This document shows, one piece after another, positions 42,164 to 54,617 of a DNA stretch of 64,000 bases. The notes under the pieces were generated by a model. The model did no database searches. It was not told the origin of the DNA and worked only from the letters and a program-made list of their open reading frames with translations. How positions within the stretch are numbered: position 1 is the first letter of the stretch; every line of letters begins with the position of its first letter. Made by a program: the position numbers and the translations under genes. This DNA is from Liopterus haemorrhoidalis (lineage: Eukaryota > Arthropoda > Insecta > Coleoptera > Dytiscidae). The stretch lies in assembly GCA_963971575.1 (NCBI GenBank), contig OZ020617.1:41078606-41142605 (forward strand). The letters are read 5' to 3'.

Positions 42164-43150
42164 AGCGATATATTGTATTCGGGGTTTTCGACCAAAAACA
42201 CAGAATTTTCCAGAAGGTAAAACTCTAACAACACTTTTCGCCCGGAGGCACAAATGTCCGTATACTTGCCTGAACAAGAAATGAAAACCGACTGTCTACA
42301 AAGAAAAACATCTCGGTACCCAGTAAACTTCGATTGTTACAATGTTCCATGTTTTTCTAGATAATTCTAGATTGTTCCATGGTTTCCATGGATATAACAC
42401 TAGAAGTTTCCAGATTATGCCACGAACTTCTACCATAGGCGTCCCATGAGGAAAATCAAAACATTTTCGTCACATTATAGAGATACCTAAATAAAGAAAA
42501 TTTGCAAAAAAAAAACTTTTGCATCAACCTAATAAATCTTCTCTGAACGATACTCGAAGTGTTTTATAGAATTTTTAGTTAGGTTATACAATTCTTCAAG
42601 CTTCGCTTAGACCAGCCAGACTTAAACAATTTAAAACATTTTTTTTACTCATGAGAATAAATATCGTGTTGTATTATTTCGTGTTTTAAAGAATTTTATA
42701 ATTAAAGTGTTCTTTGTCCTTTAAACATAATTTTCATTAATGTACTCTATTCATTACATAAGACATACGTTAAATTAAATTTATTCTGAGTGATTTTAAA
42801 CAATTAAATTTGTAATCAAAATCAGAGTGCCTAGCGTGATAATATGTAATCTGAGCGAATATTTAGAGAAAGTTCGGTGTATGGAGACCATTGAAACATT
42901 CGATTGCAATCAGATTTAATTACAATAGTGTCATATTGATATTGCTGATGATTTTATTGCTGTAACTCACGCTAAAAACTAGCATTTTAATTAAATGAAA
43001 TTGCAAAGCATAAAAATAAAAAAGAAAACACTATGAACAGACATGGAGATAAAAATTTAATTTAAATTTTGACTAATTAAGGTTATGAAGAAATTGTTGC
43101 AACTAAAGGGACCAAAAAAGTAATTTTACCAGTCATGATATCAATGCCAT
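42164..43150. other. Unassigned DNA
   Basis: 42330-42460 is dense in TTC/GAA pairs (TTCTAGATAATTCTAGATTG, CTAGAAGTTTCCAG) reminiscent of heat-shock factor sites, but spacing is irregular and there is no gene nearby. Otherwise featureless. Confidence 0.35.
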
Positions 43151-43162
43151 GATTCATTGATA

Positions 43163-43370
43163 TGAGTGCCGTGGCTCCGTGGCAAGAGAGTTGTCTATGG
43201 AGCATAGGAATGAGGGTTCAAATACTGGACTGTGCTCCACTTTTCACCTTCCATTGTGCAGTTTTCGAGTGATATTGAAGGTTCCTTTTTACGTAACCTT
43301 ATTTCATGACTTTTATCGTCATGACAATGATTGTCATGACCAGGGAACGGACGTAATTAGCCCCTGAACT
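43163..43370 (+). mobile_element. tRNA-derived SINE candidate
   Basis: TGGCTCCGTGGCAAGAGAG fits a pol III box A region and GAGGGTTCAAATACTGG box B, 40 bp apart, followed by a body of about 130 bp ending near GCCCCTGAACTTAAG. No poly(A) tail. A 62-codon frame through it is incidental. Confidence 0.55.
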
Positions 43371-43534
43371 TAAGTGTATTCATTTTTATAGGTGTAGCTG
43401 TTAAATATATTTGTAAAAAAATAATTTGACATATTTTACTCTTCAAAATTTAAAATAAACCTCAATCAAAGTTAATAATGGCAGTAATGAGTACAATTAA
43501 TGGCATAAATGGAAATAATCTATGTCATTAGAAT

Positions 43535-44890
43535 TTTCTTTTTACATCTTCTTCTCCAGTTTCTTTTTCTGATTTCTGATAATGTTGGCGATCATTCTGG
43601 TTATCATAGTTTTATTGACGGCAGCACGAAATAGCTCCGTTGAAGACTTCCCGTAGCACTGTTGTAAATTTTTTATCCACGAAGTCCTTCTACTTGGCCC
43701 TCTACTAGCTTCAATTTTACCCTGCATGTTAAGTTGAAGGAGCTGATATTTATTTGGGTTTCTCATATTGTGTTCCAGGTATTCCAGCTTCCTGATCTTG
43801 ATATTCTATAAAACTTCAACTTCAATTTCATTATTTTCTTAAGAACTTCGGCATTTATGACTGTCAACCCAGCTAATTCTTAGTATTCGACGATAAGACC
43901 ACATCTCAAAAGTCTGAATATTTCTGGATGTAGCCTGAGTAAGGGCCCATGCCTCCATTCCGTAAAGTAAGACTGTAAATACTTATTCCTTGCGGTCCTT
44001 ATTCTTCAACTAGCAGACCCCTTGCCAACAACGTTGGCAAACTAGTAACGAATAAAAATCAATATAAACAGGAATCAATTATTAAAATTTGTATGATTCT
44101 GCGTATATTAACAAAACAAAAACGTTTCTTGATTATACCTAGAAAATCCTAAAAAGTTGCTTAATGCGTGTCGTTTCAAAATTAGTAACGCGCCGGATAC
44201 GGCCCGCGGGCCATATGCTGGACATCAATGGTATAGCTGTTTCGGATTATACTTAGGTAATCCTAAAAAGCCGCTCAATGCGTGTCGTTTAAAAATTAGT
44301 ATCGGACCGGTCAGTCCGCGGGCGTAACATCAATTAACACAACATCCTTTCATCAGGTAACCAAACGTACTGATTTGAGAGCTCTGGTAAGTCAGCTTTG
44401 TCGAGGTACGTCGTTTCCCCACTCAATTCGTGGCCGCCCGCTTGCCGCAACACCCGCTAGCACAAAGGAACTTAGCGTTACGGAACACACAGAAATTAGG
44501 GCTTTTATATATATAATTATGACTGCCAAGTACTGGTCTCATTTTTTGAAAAACGTCGCGAGTTCTTGCTATTCTATATTGAATTTCTGCTGAGTGGTCG
44601 TAATCCTTGTTCAGCACTGTGCCAAGATATAAGAAATTTTGTACTCTGTGTAGGACAACCTTGTTCCTTTTTAATACGGTGTCAGGTGGATCGACTTTGC
44701 CAGTCTATCAAGAAGTTTTTGAAGTTTCTCTGGTGCTTCATCATTAAGAAAGGTGTCGTCCACGTATCTGATGTTATTAATCGTTCTGCCATTTATCACT
44801 ATGCCCTCTTCAATTTCGTGATAAACTCACTGAAAAGCTCTTCGGAGTATATATTGAAGAGTAAGGGTGACGGGACATCTTCTTCATTGT
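43535..44890 (-). mobile_element. RTE-type LINE in two blocks
   Basis: Block 1 (44890-44470): LLFNIYSEELFSEF, INGRTINNIRYVDDTFL (the catalytic YADD reads YVDD), EYKISYILAQ-type palm-thumb residues, in shifting frames. Block 2 (43990-43542): FEMWSYRRILRISWVDS, MRNPNKYQLLQLNMQGKIEA, TSWIKNLQQCYGKSSTELFR, AAVNKTMITRMIANI, the typical RTE C-terminus. About 480 bp of unrelated, partly duplicated DNA separates them. Endonuclease absent. Confidence 0.8.
44125..44330. repeat. Tandem duplication, 113-bp period
   Basis: GATTATACCTAGAAAATCCT at 44131 recurs diverged at 44244, followed in both by TGCGTGTCGTTT...AAAATTAGTA and a GC-rich CCGCGGGC close. It lies between the two RTE blocks. GGCCCGCGGGCC (44202-44213) is a perfect 12-bp palindrome. 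Confidence 0.7.
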
Positions 44891-45838
44891 GAAAACAATA
44901 TTGCCGCATTGGTGCGATAGTGTTTTAACATGAAAACTGTGGCTAGTTTCGATATTATGTAATTTTTGAATGAAAATAAGAAAGCCTGCGGGACCTTCCA
45001 CAGCAGGTTTATTTATAAGAGTGTATCAATCTTCTAACCAAAACTTGTTTTCTCAATTTCTTTTTATTCTATCAATATCTGAAATTGATAATTGCACTTA
45101 GCACGCGAGTAACAGCCATGATCACTTCACTAGACGCCATTGTTAACTGAATAGAAATTCCATGACATCAATTTATATGAAAACACTCTTTCAACAATGT
45201 TACATTGTTACGACTTCAATTGTCATTACTTTTAATGTCACGTGAAAACGAACTTTAAAAAGAGCATACGCTGTCAATAAAATTGTTCCATCTAACTCAT
45301 CTATCTGCCATTGATAGTAGATCAATGATGCTACCGACTTTTATCTTGGTTTAAGAGCTCCTTGCATTTATCTCTGACCATGTTGATCGACGTCAGGTGT
45401 TCTGGGGTCGTCTTTTTCTCCTATTGTTTGTGGATTGTAGAAAATTGTAGACACTAGAAGCTATTTGAAAAGTGTCTCCAACCATATTTTTTTCTTTTTA
45501 TTTGCATATTTATGTCGATTAGGTCTATTCTTTCCCCCAGTTCTGCGTTCATTATTCTACTCCAACAATAAATCCGAAGGAATAAAACAACTTTTCTCTT
45601 GATAGCTTCTGTAACGAGCCAGTCTTGCAGCCGTAAAGAGGAATTAACTACAATTAATTTGTAAGAATTGCGTGGCACTTGCTAGATGTCGAGACCGTAG
45701 CTAAGAACAGAATAGGAAGAGTAAAGTTATGATGGCATGACCAAGGACGACTTTTACGTAAGGGCAAATGGGCAATGTCCCCTCAAGAAAAAAATTTCTT
45801 TTAATATTTTTAGCTTTTAACATTTTAAAATTGTATGT
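44891..45838. other. Unassigned DNA
   Basis: No element ends; short - strand frames have no recognisable motif. 45360-45680 might be very decayed LINE sequence, but I cannot support it. Confidence 0.35.
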
Positions 45839-46085
45839 AATAATAATAATAATCCATTTATTATAATTCCAAACACATAAAGATGTTAAGACTATTATTT
45901 TATTTTTAATTCCAATCTTTAAATCCTAACAGCGTGTTTGTTTTTGTACTCTGCGCTATTTGATTTTGCGGGATTGTTTATGAACAGCGCTTCGGTATAC
46001 CTTGGTGCTCTCACTTTTCTTGCATGCAACTATTTTGTCCCAGAGACTGCCTATATGTCTATGTAAACTCCCCTTGAGTCGTACC
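45839..46085 (-). mobile_element. TAA-tailed LINE, extreme 3' end
   Basis: TAA repeats at 45839-45853 next to a CCATTTATTATAATT UTR mark a LINE 3' end. Upstream on the - strand, VRLKGSLHRHIGSLWDKIVA and CKKSESTKVYRSA is an open stretch. Its 5' edge coincides with the tail of the next LINE at 46086. Confidence 0.55.
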
Positions 46086-47095
46086 GTAATAATAATAATA
46101 ATAATAATAATAATTTATTGGTGTTATGTACATTATGAAAAAATGTTTATACAAGTCAAAAATTACATACATGTCAATTTAGATAAAATTACAATAGAAA
46201 CAGATTACAATGATATTACAATATATTAAAATGAGATTAGTTAACAATTAAAATATTTTGAAAAGTCGATGGTATAAAATTCACTTACATTATATAAACA
46301 GTTTTCCGTCAGTATGAATTTCATTCTGAGTTTAAAGCTCTTTATGTTTAAAACCCTTATCTGCTCAGGTAAATGATTGTAAAGGATTGCGGCTAGATAC
46401 GTACCATTTTTAGATTTACTTAATCTTAGTTTTGGTAGCCTTAGATTGCATTTACTCCGGATGTTATAATTGTGAGTATTATAAATTTTTGCAAAGTTAG
46501 AGGGATTTTCCTTTACATATATCAAACAGGTATATACAAATAAACTGTAAACAATCATTATATTCGATTTAGTGAACAATGAGCGGCAATGAGCCCTGTA
46601 GGGCGCATTGTTCACTATTCGTATGGCCTGTTTCTGTATTTTAAAGATGCGCTCAAGAAAACTGCTACCACCCCAGAGTAATATGCCATAAGACACACGT
46701 GACTGGAAAGTGGCAAAGTAAAAAATGCGTAAGGTTTCGTATGAGACACACGATTTAAGTTTTCTCAACGCAAAATTATGTTTCCTTAACGAAGACGCAA
46801 GAAAATCAATATGCCGTTCCCAATTTAATTGGCCGTCGATAATTAAGCCTAGGAACTTGACTGGTTCGCCAAAAGTGATGTCGTTGGCTATGTTCCGGTT
46901 TAGCGAGAATATTAAATTATGAGTTTTATTCTCATTTAGGGTTACCCTAGGGTTACCCCATTTAATGGATACCCTAGTTCTAAGTTCTCCGTAAGAATAT
47001 GTTGAGACATTGCCCGAAGCTGTGAAATTAGCTATGACACGACAAGTGTTGCATCCTGTCGAAATCGCCAATTTCTGTAATGTCAATAATTTCAC
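46086..47095 (-). mobile_element. TAA-tailed LINE, RT 3' half, longest open frame
   Basis: A 284-codon - strand frame (47095-46241) is open throughout. It contains NPRVTLNENKTHNLIFSLNR, EPVKFLGLIIDGQLNWERHI, LRKLKSCVSYETLRIFYFAT, SRVSYGILLWGGSS, IFKIQKQAIRIVNNAPYRAH and a C-terminus LPEQIRVLNIKSFKLRMKFI. The catalytic YADD lies upstream of the truncation and is missing. The tail is nine TAA units (46087-46113). Probably the youngest LINE fragment here, judged by its intact frame. Confidence 0.88.
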
Positions 47096-47878
47096 AGTAT
47101 TATCATTTATTTAGATAGTTTAGATTGCTATTATTGTGACAGAATAATAAGTGAATATCTAAATATAGATAAAATTGAAGATGTAGGTTTATGTATTTTA
47201 GGTAATATAAGTAAAAATAGAAAAATTGAACTTTTATACAAACAATTTTAAATTATTTAATCTTAATCTAATTCATATATTAAATATGTTTGTTTTACTG
47301 TGTCGAATTTAAAATTGTTTCTAAGTGTGGTGTATAATTAAAAAGTTCAGTGCCACTGTCGGCTTTAATTTTAACATTACAACTGATTTCGACCATGAAA
47401 TTGTATAGTTAGTTGAAATTTTTTACGCAACGCGTCAAAGACTATTTGCACTTACACAGCCCAGTAAATATCACATGATTAATCTGAAAAATCTTTAATA
47501 TGAAAATTAAATTATAACCTATAAGTTTCTGTATTTTTTTATTTATACTTTGATTGCCCTTAGCAATACTTCAGTTGCTAAGTTCTAGCATTGCCATTGG
47601 TGATGGCACTAGTGCGACAAGACTTAGCACATAATTGGTGAACTTATTTCGTATGGCATACTGCTTCGTTCAGAACCTCCAAATTAGAAATTGGAATTAG
47701 TACTTAGAATTAACGTAAATGTTTGTTACGTAACTGTACGTTATCGTTCACAACCTTCTAAATTAATACTTATAAATTAAAATTAAAAGTTTGTAGACAC
47801 CAAACCCTTACGTTAATTTATAATTGACGCATCGCAGTAAGTATCTGTCAACCTAAAAATTTCTATGACCATATTTTT
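47096..47878. other. Unassigned AT-rich DNA
   Basis: No feature beyond loosely repeated AATTAGTACTTA phrases near 47690-47780. Confidence 0.4.
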
Positions 47879-48403
47879 ACCGACCGCCAACATGTATAAG
47901 GGAGGTATTGTGACCATACTGATTTTGACATTTCGAGATTTCGAGTCGCTACATAACGTTTTGACTTTTATTTTTAGCGTGATGGCTGTCTGTATGTCTG
48001 TCTGTCGGTTTGTGTACACGTGCAGAGCAAATTCGGCTAAGAGGAGTGTCTCCATACCTAACTCCTAACCTAACTCCATATTTAAGCTTTTGACATCAAT
48101 GGCACGAGTTGATCAACTTCTGGTAAAAATCGGTAAACTAGACATGGGAGTTTACTCGTGTCGGTTTTAATATTTTTGTGAATATTTCACAACAGAAATG
48201 TTTCGAAAAAATGTATTAAACAAAAGTTGCTATAAAAGCAATAACTAACAAATTTTATTTGAGATTTTTTTTATGCAGGTATGCACGTATGAATATACAT
48301 TATGAAATTGTCAACGTAATATAATAAGTTATTGTCTTTTACAATAATAACTACTCTGTTGCTAGAATGTATTTTATACAATTACTTTGTGATAGCGGTC
48401 GGT
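47879..48403 (+). repeat. Repeat family B, copy 3
   Basis: ACCGACCGCCAACAT (47879) to TGATAGCGGTCGGT (48403) as in copy 2, with a short TGTC microsatellite (47985-48010) and CGTGCAGAGCAAATTCGG at 48018. It lacks about 60 bp of the microsatellite present in copy 2. The sequence beyond (CCTGTGGTGGCCACAGCTGA) matches the copy 2 flank. Confidence 0.8.
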
Positions 48404-48829
48404 CCTGTGGTGGCCACAGCTGAATTTTTGTTTCTATCCACATCTTTTTGTTTCCTATGAGCATAAATATAAATTTTCCCTCTATTTTAATTCTTTTCAG
48501 AACTATGAAACACTCAAAAACTCATTAGCAAATATAAAAAGCTGTCAAATATCGATCGATCAAGTAGAAATCGATGGAAATTTCTGTCAGTGTCTTAATT
48601 TCTTATTTTATATTGTGAACACTACTTAATTTCTACGTACAAATTTTATGTTAAGTATTAATTTAACATTCTAATTTATTTAGAGGTTCTGAACCATAAT
48701 GCCTAGGTTTCAGAGATGTTCAGGTCGCGGCTAGCGTTCTCTGGCATAACTTAACGACTACTTTTTACAGTAACCGAGACTGCCGACTTTACCTGCCCTC
48801 TGAAGCACACTCCATATTCTCGAATATTA
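48404..48829. other. Unassigned DNA
   Basis: The first 20 bp belong to the extended end of family B; nothing else recognised. Confidence 0.4.
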
Positions 48830-48975
48830 ATTCAGAGGTACAGGTACTCATTTAAGGGAAGGCTGAATGGGCCTACAGATTTTTTTTAACAAACTTTCCC
48901 CGTACTGGGCTTCGAACTCAGGACCCCACACTTATAAAGCGAGTGGTATGACCACTACGCTACTGAAACCGCCAT
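48830..48975 (-). mobile_element. tRNA-derived SINE head
   Basis: On the - strand TAGCGTAGTGGTCATACCAC fits box A and the D-arm region, and CTGAGTTCGAAGCCCAG fits box B, 34 bp apart. The loop between still resembles a tRNA anticodon arm (TCGCTTTATAAGTG). About 50 bp of body follow before similarity is lost. A relic tRNA gene is the alternative. Confidence 0.6.
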
Positions 48976-49597
48976 TGGTGTAATTGGTCAATGATCGTAC
49001 TGGACAGAGCAGAATGTCCTTCTGTACTCCTGATCCAGTCACTTCATGCGATAATGGCCGAATTTACTTTTTATTTTATATATTTAAAAACAATTTGATT
49101 TATGTCTGAAAATTATGACTAGAATTAGTGTAAATACTGTTGTTTTTCTTCCTATTATGATAATTTTCATTAAATTTATGTGGTGCCTACACAATTGAAC
49201 AATTATTTTAAAATTATAATTTAAATGACGTCTCCGTCTATTAAAATTTCAGTAGGAGGATAAATGCTACCTTCAAGTAACATCGCTCCTCGTCATTTGA
49301 TTTAAATGCATAATTACGGAAATTAAGATGTTCTCCATTGTCCAACTTATGTAACAGAGGAAAACAGAATCATGGGTACATATATTATGACGAATAAGAT
49401 AGGTGACAGATGAATCTCATTATTAAAAATTGTGGGGTCTGATATAACCGTGGGTTATAAATGATGCCATTCTGTAATCAACAAATAATATGCAATATTT
49501 GAAATCTACCTTGATATTAATGTCTTTCCCTGCACCTATAAAATAATTTTGTCCTGTTCCATAATCCTGACCAGATAATATAGCTACAGATAGAAAA

Positions 49598-50605
49598 AAT
49601 TGATGTGACGTGTGAATTTTCACACATTTCTGTATTTTGCAGGTATTTAGTAACTGAATGATGATTATTTGGGATGCCAAAACAAATTTTATGTCAAAAT
49701 ATTTTTTTATGAATTTTAATTCGGATACCTAATACCATTATTTAAGTTTCTAAATATGTGCAGTATTTTTTTTATATAGGTACCAACGTTCATTAATATT
49801 TTTAAAATTGCGCCTATGGCTTCCATTGGTTCAAACATAGAATTAAATTATAATTTCAACACTTCCCACTGGTTATTAAATTTATGGTTTTAAAAATTAA
49901 ATGCAAAATTTACCAAAATATAAGTAGAATTTTGACAAAATAATTGAAACAAAATAAAAATGCAAAAAAAAAAAACAGAAAAAATAAAATTAACAGGAAT
50001 CGAACTCTAGTTTGCAAATTACAAAGTGCACGACAAAACCAACTACGCTACTAGAGTTTAATTGTCAGGTGTGTTACATAGCGAATTAAATATTTAACAT
50101 ATTTTAGCTAAAAACACAAAAAATGCGTTATTTTTCGAAAACATAATCTGATCAAAAATTCCTGTTGTATTATTCCGGTTCACACCAATGTACCATACGT
50201 TACTTAGAATTTTTTCAGATTTTTAGTTTAAACCATCTGAGCTACAGGGTGTGGGACAATTTTTTTTTGCACAATTTTGTCATAAATCGCATGAAAATAA
50301 TTTATTTTGCAAAATAAAATTTTGATCGTTAATCCACGTACTAAGGGCTTTCATTTGATTACTACTAATTTAAAAAAAATATTTTTTTTTTTCGATGAGT
50401 ACATATTTGTTTATATTTTTAGGGGGATATGTTTTTTAGATGTTTTAGTATTTTTCCTATGTGCGGGTCAAAGAGTTGTATAAGCATGCCAAATTTCAAC
50501 TCTCTAGGTTTAGCCGTTTGGCTACAATTTTTACCGGACAGACAGACAGACGACAAAATGACGGTATAAGGGTTTTTTGGTCATACCTACAAAACCCTAA
50601 AAAGA
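49598..50605 (-). repeat. Repeat family A, copy 3 (full length)
   Basis: Reverse-oriented, from AATTGATGTGACGTGTGAAT through the TTTGGGATGCCAAAACAAAT, TTCCATTGGTTCAAACATAG and TTTTCAGATTTTTAGTTTAA blocks to the GACAGACAGACGAC microsatellite and AGGGTTTTTTGGTCATACC end. A tRNA-like segment is at 49990-50070. Very close to copy 2, more distant from copies 1 and 4. Confidence 0.85.
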
Positions 50606-51020
50606 AAGAATGAAAATCGGATCAGCATTTTTCGAGTAATGCGTTAAATGTAAACCGAAAATCTATATTTTGACTTAACCGCCCGCACAAATATTATTTC
50701 TTTGGAAGTACTGGATGGATTTTAAAATTTCTTTCAATTCTGTTTAGTGTATAAATCATGTATAAAATTTGCTACTGAAGAAATCTATGTTGTCGCTTAT
50801 AATTTGAAAAAAAAAAAAAAAATCGTTAAATATGAACGAAAAACATGGATTTTGTTATACCCGCGCACAAGTATCATTTTAATTTTGGAACTATTGACTG
50901 ATTTTATTAAAACAGCCGAGAACCTGAAATACAGATAGGAAAAAAAATACATGAACATTGGATCAGCAGTTCTCGAGTGAAAAGCACACATACGGACAGA
51001 GAGACGTTGCCCTTTATATA
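50606..51020 (+). repeat. Repeat family C, copy 2
   Basis: GAAAATCGGATCAGCATTTT, ATTTCTTTCAATTCTG, GTTAAATATGAACGAAAAAC and CAGCAGTTCTCGAGTGAAAA correspond in order to 41500-41880. The end, ACGGACAGAGAGACGTTGCC then TTTATATAGATATTAGG, shares the close seen at 1055-1074. It adjoins family A copy 3 directly. Confidence 0.7.
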
Positions 51021-51024
51021 GATA

Positions 51025-52055
51025 TTAGGTGTAGTCACGACTTCTTCGCTGAATTAAACAGACGTCTTTTGCGTTTTGATTAAACTCTGTAATCTTGAGT
51101 ACCTAATTATTGTTTTCGTTTCATTTTAAACCCTTGCATTTTAAAATGGCGGAATTTTCATCAAAACATTTTTTATGCTGTTTAATGTTCAGGCCCATAA
51201 CTAGCGCGTGGCGAAAGATGCGCCCGCCACTGGCGCAGCAGTGTGGAGGGCGCAAAATTTTTAGTTGCTGTTTTTTTTGCTCATCACTTGCAATATGGAG
51301 GTGAGGATCTTTTCTTTTTGCTCATCACTTATTGGATTCGTTTTCCTTTTTTTTTTTCTCATCAGCATTCGAAAATATTCGAAAGGGCGCAACTAGGACA
51401 CTGTTAATGTTGGATGAGTACCATAAAAAAAATCTGCTACAGTTGCTACATAAAACATTTGCACATGTAAACAGTGGTTTAAAAAATTTAAGTCAAGAAA
51501 TTTATGCTTGGATGATGAAATTTGATCTGGAAGGTCCTATAAAGGAATAATTTATTATGAGATGTTAAAATTGGGGCAAAGTGTTGATTCTGATCTCTAC
51601 TGTGAACAATTGGATCGACTGAATCAGAACTTGACAAGATATCGGGCAGAAATTGTGAATAGAAGAGGAATTATTCATCAAGGCGTCAATGCCTGACCAC
51701 ATTCATCAAAAATAGACACATGAAAAAATTTCCGGGCTTGATTGGGAGGTTCTAACACTCCCACCCTACTCACCAGACATCTCACCCTCCGACTATCACT
51801 TATTTCGGTCACTGGAACACTTTTTAAGAAACAAGACACTTAGAGATATGAACCATGTTAAAATAAGCCTTGAATAATTTTTTCCTTAAAAAATCAGGAA
51901 TTTTATAAATCGGGAATATTTTTTCTTCCTGATAGATGGCAGAGTGTTACAGATCACAATGGTAACTATTTTACTCAATAAAGTACATTTTTTTTTCTTT
52001 CCATTTGTTTCTATTTTAATAATACCAAATAAACGAAAAAACTTTCCAGTACACC
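51025..52055 (+). mobile_element. Mariner, degenerate, probable both ends
   Basis: TTAGGTGTAGTCACGACTTC at 51025 and the inverse of TTAGGTGTACTGGAAAG at 52055 are likely termini, though the match weakens after 9 bp. The + strand transposase is read in pieces: MAEFSSKHFLC, WMMKFDLEGPIKE, SDLYCEQLDRLNQ-like residues near 51590, LDWEVLTLPPYSPDISPSDY (51745-51800, third catalytic Asp), HLFRSLEHFLRNKTLRDMNH and SLPDRWQSVTDHNG. Multiple stops and frameshifts. Roughly 130 bp near 51190-51330 may be a further insertion. Confidence 0.75.
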
Positions 52056-52905
52056 TAATAGAAGTAGTTTATAAAACTTAACTTTTGTTTATTTTATTTT
52101 TTTAATTTCTTGAAAACAAGTATTATCGTCAATTTAATTTCCTCTGCGTTCCTAGACAGTGATATAACTATTATTTAGCAGTTAAATCAAACAAAAACGT
52201 AATTTGACAAATATCAATGATTTATCATTGGTCTATTTTTGATCTATTTTTCAACTTAAATTAATAAATCTTATAAGAACCTGCCATTTAACAAACAGGA
52301 AATCTACTTTTTGATGTATATTTTTTCTAAATTCAGTCATATTTATTTTTACTAAATGAGTTCAGGAAATGCTACAGTATGCTAAATAGTCCATGTAAGG
52401 TGTGGTATAGTAAACGGACAAAAGTGTCCCGTAGTGTTATTACGTCATATAATCCTCATTTTCGCATTACATTTAAAGTAACGTAAACAAATAGATAATG
52501 TGAAGGACAATGCGGTTTTCAATGACAAAATAGTTAAATTTAGTATAGAAATATCATAAAACTAATGCAAAAAAATAGTTCCAGTAAATTAAATGTTGTA
52601 AAATGATTTGTTGTGCAATATTAAATTTATATTGAGAGTTTAATGGTGGTGATATATCGATGATTAAATATTCGTTTAAATAATCTTTTATTGCACTACT
52701 TTCTTAAACACTACTTCATTTTCCATAATCGCTGTTCAGTAAGTAATTCTTATGCAATGTAGGTAAAAAACTAACTACAAAAAAAAAAACATATCGGGAT
52801 CATAATAAACTGAACTTTTCAAAAAATTTATTATTCAGTTAAAATATTATTAAATGTACCTACATAAAAATTATTTATCTACATGGTTTCCGTGAACATC
52901 TAAGC
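52056..52905. other. Unassigned AT-rich DNA
   Basis: Nothing recognised. Confidence 0.4.
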
Positions 52906-53188
52906 CAGTGGTTCCCAAAATTATTTTGTCGCGGAACCCCTATGCGCCGTTGAAAAAATTACGGAACCCTTTAATTGGAAGCATTTTTCATACAACTTTA
53001 CTTAAATATAAAAAAAAAAAAAAACATTACATACTTCAAACTTTATCCTTTTATAAAAACGATTGAAAAGTAAGAGTTTATAAATTAGTAGTTATTTTCA
53101 TTCTATTCCTAGAAACTAGAACTAGATAATAAAAAAAAAAAATTATTATATTGTACTTCATGTAATAAACGAGCTAAATGTGTCCTTA

Positions 53189-53443
<255 letters not shown>

Positions 53444-53454
53444 TTAGATAAATG

Positions 53455-53800
53455 AGGATATTCGAAATTGGTTTTGTGTATTTCCATATTACTATTTATC
53501 ATTTTATTAAAGGCACGCCTGTGACCATATTTATCATATCATTAAACACACCCCTGTGACCAAATTTTTCCTCAAAATTTTATGGTCAAATTTTTATGGC
53601 CTATTGCGTTTAACCCTAGTTCGTATTCCCATATACTATGTGCGGCACACTCGGTTGTTTTTAACAATATTTCGTTTCGAACTATTCATATTTTGTCGCT
53701 TTTGTTTTACCGCTTATGTGTGATAATACAATAACTTTTTACAAATAATAAATTATATTACTATCAGTCTTTCGGAGATAGAGTATAATAAATGCTAGAT
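53455..53800 (+). repeat. Inverted counterpart of element F
   Basis: Matches the reverse complement of 58705-58990 over about 330 bp (shared GGTTTTGTGTATTTCCATAT, TTTAACCCTAGTTCGTAT, ACTATTCATATTTTGT). It ends ACTATCAGTCTTTCGGAGAT, one terminal repeat of element F. The left terminal repeat is missing. Confidence 0.75.
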
Positions 53801-54617
53801 CCATAATTTTACTTTCTCCAAGTGGTCCGCGGTTATTGCAACATTGATTTAATAAATTGTCACGTTTAAGGATAACTGGTTTAAGCAGTAAATTCTGTGC
53901 TTTTGATGAAGTTCTATTAATCGAAGCTTCATTAGCTGAACTTTCTATTGACTGAATATTAAGCCAGCAGGAAGCTTAATTAGAACTGAATTTCGCGAAT
54001 ATTCCAGGACTTGAACACATTTCTAATTACTAATTACAAATTGACATAGTTTTCAAATGTATATTCTATTATGAATAGATGTTGGAGAAATATATGCAAT
54101 GACTAATTAAAAATCTAAATATTCAATACCCATGACTGGTTCAGTATAAACTTAAGAGAGGCATCTATTTGATTAACATACGAGATGTGATCAAATAGTT
54201 CGTGGAATATTTGAAATTCCCGCGCTACATTTGTAGGATTGATAAACATTTTTGTTGTCATGTTGGTCTTTGACGACTCATGGTACATTCGATTTGACAC
54301 TCCAAGTACTCCGAGCACGTTCTGTACACTCAAACTTGTTCGATTTGACGCTCGGAGTACACCCATTTGCATTCGTCTTGCGGTCGAGGGTGTATTTAGA
54401 GTGCGCTCTATGTGTTCGGGGTTTTAAGACCGGACATATGGGGTATGACGGAAAAAATTGAGGGAACGGGGGGAAAGGTACTACCATTTTTCGTATTTGT
54501 GACGTTTCTATTAACTTCAAAAGCTGTATTGTGTTTGTAAATACAGCATAAAAATAATTAAATTCAACGAGTATAAAATTAACATGGAATAATCAGGATT
54601 ATGTTCTATTTGCAAAT
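53801..54617. other. Unassigned DNA with a GATCAAATAGTTCG motif
   Basis: At 54181-54230 CGAGATGTGATCAAATAGTT then CGTGGAATATTTGAAATTCC resembles a mariner 5' terminus, and 54275-54410 repeats TTCGATTTGACNCTC phrases. No transposase follows, so it is left unassigned. Confidence 0.35.

Noticed and set aside
42330..42460. Cluster of heat-shock elements
   Set aside because: TTC/GAA pairs are present but not in regular 5-bp phase, and there is no gene start nearby.
44375..44892. Overlapping + strand frames as genes
   Set aside because: They are opposite-strand shadows of the RTE reverse transcriptase block.
49598..50605. Helitron assignment for family A
   Set aside because: The 3' palindrome is suggestive but no CTRR end or 5' TC is seen, and edges are not defined by an empty site.
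54181..54410. Mariner 5' terminus
   Set aside because: The GTGATCAAATAGTTCGTGGA motif fits loosely but no transposase or second end follows.
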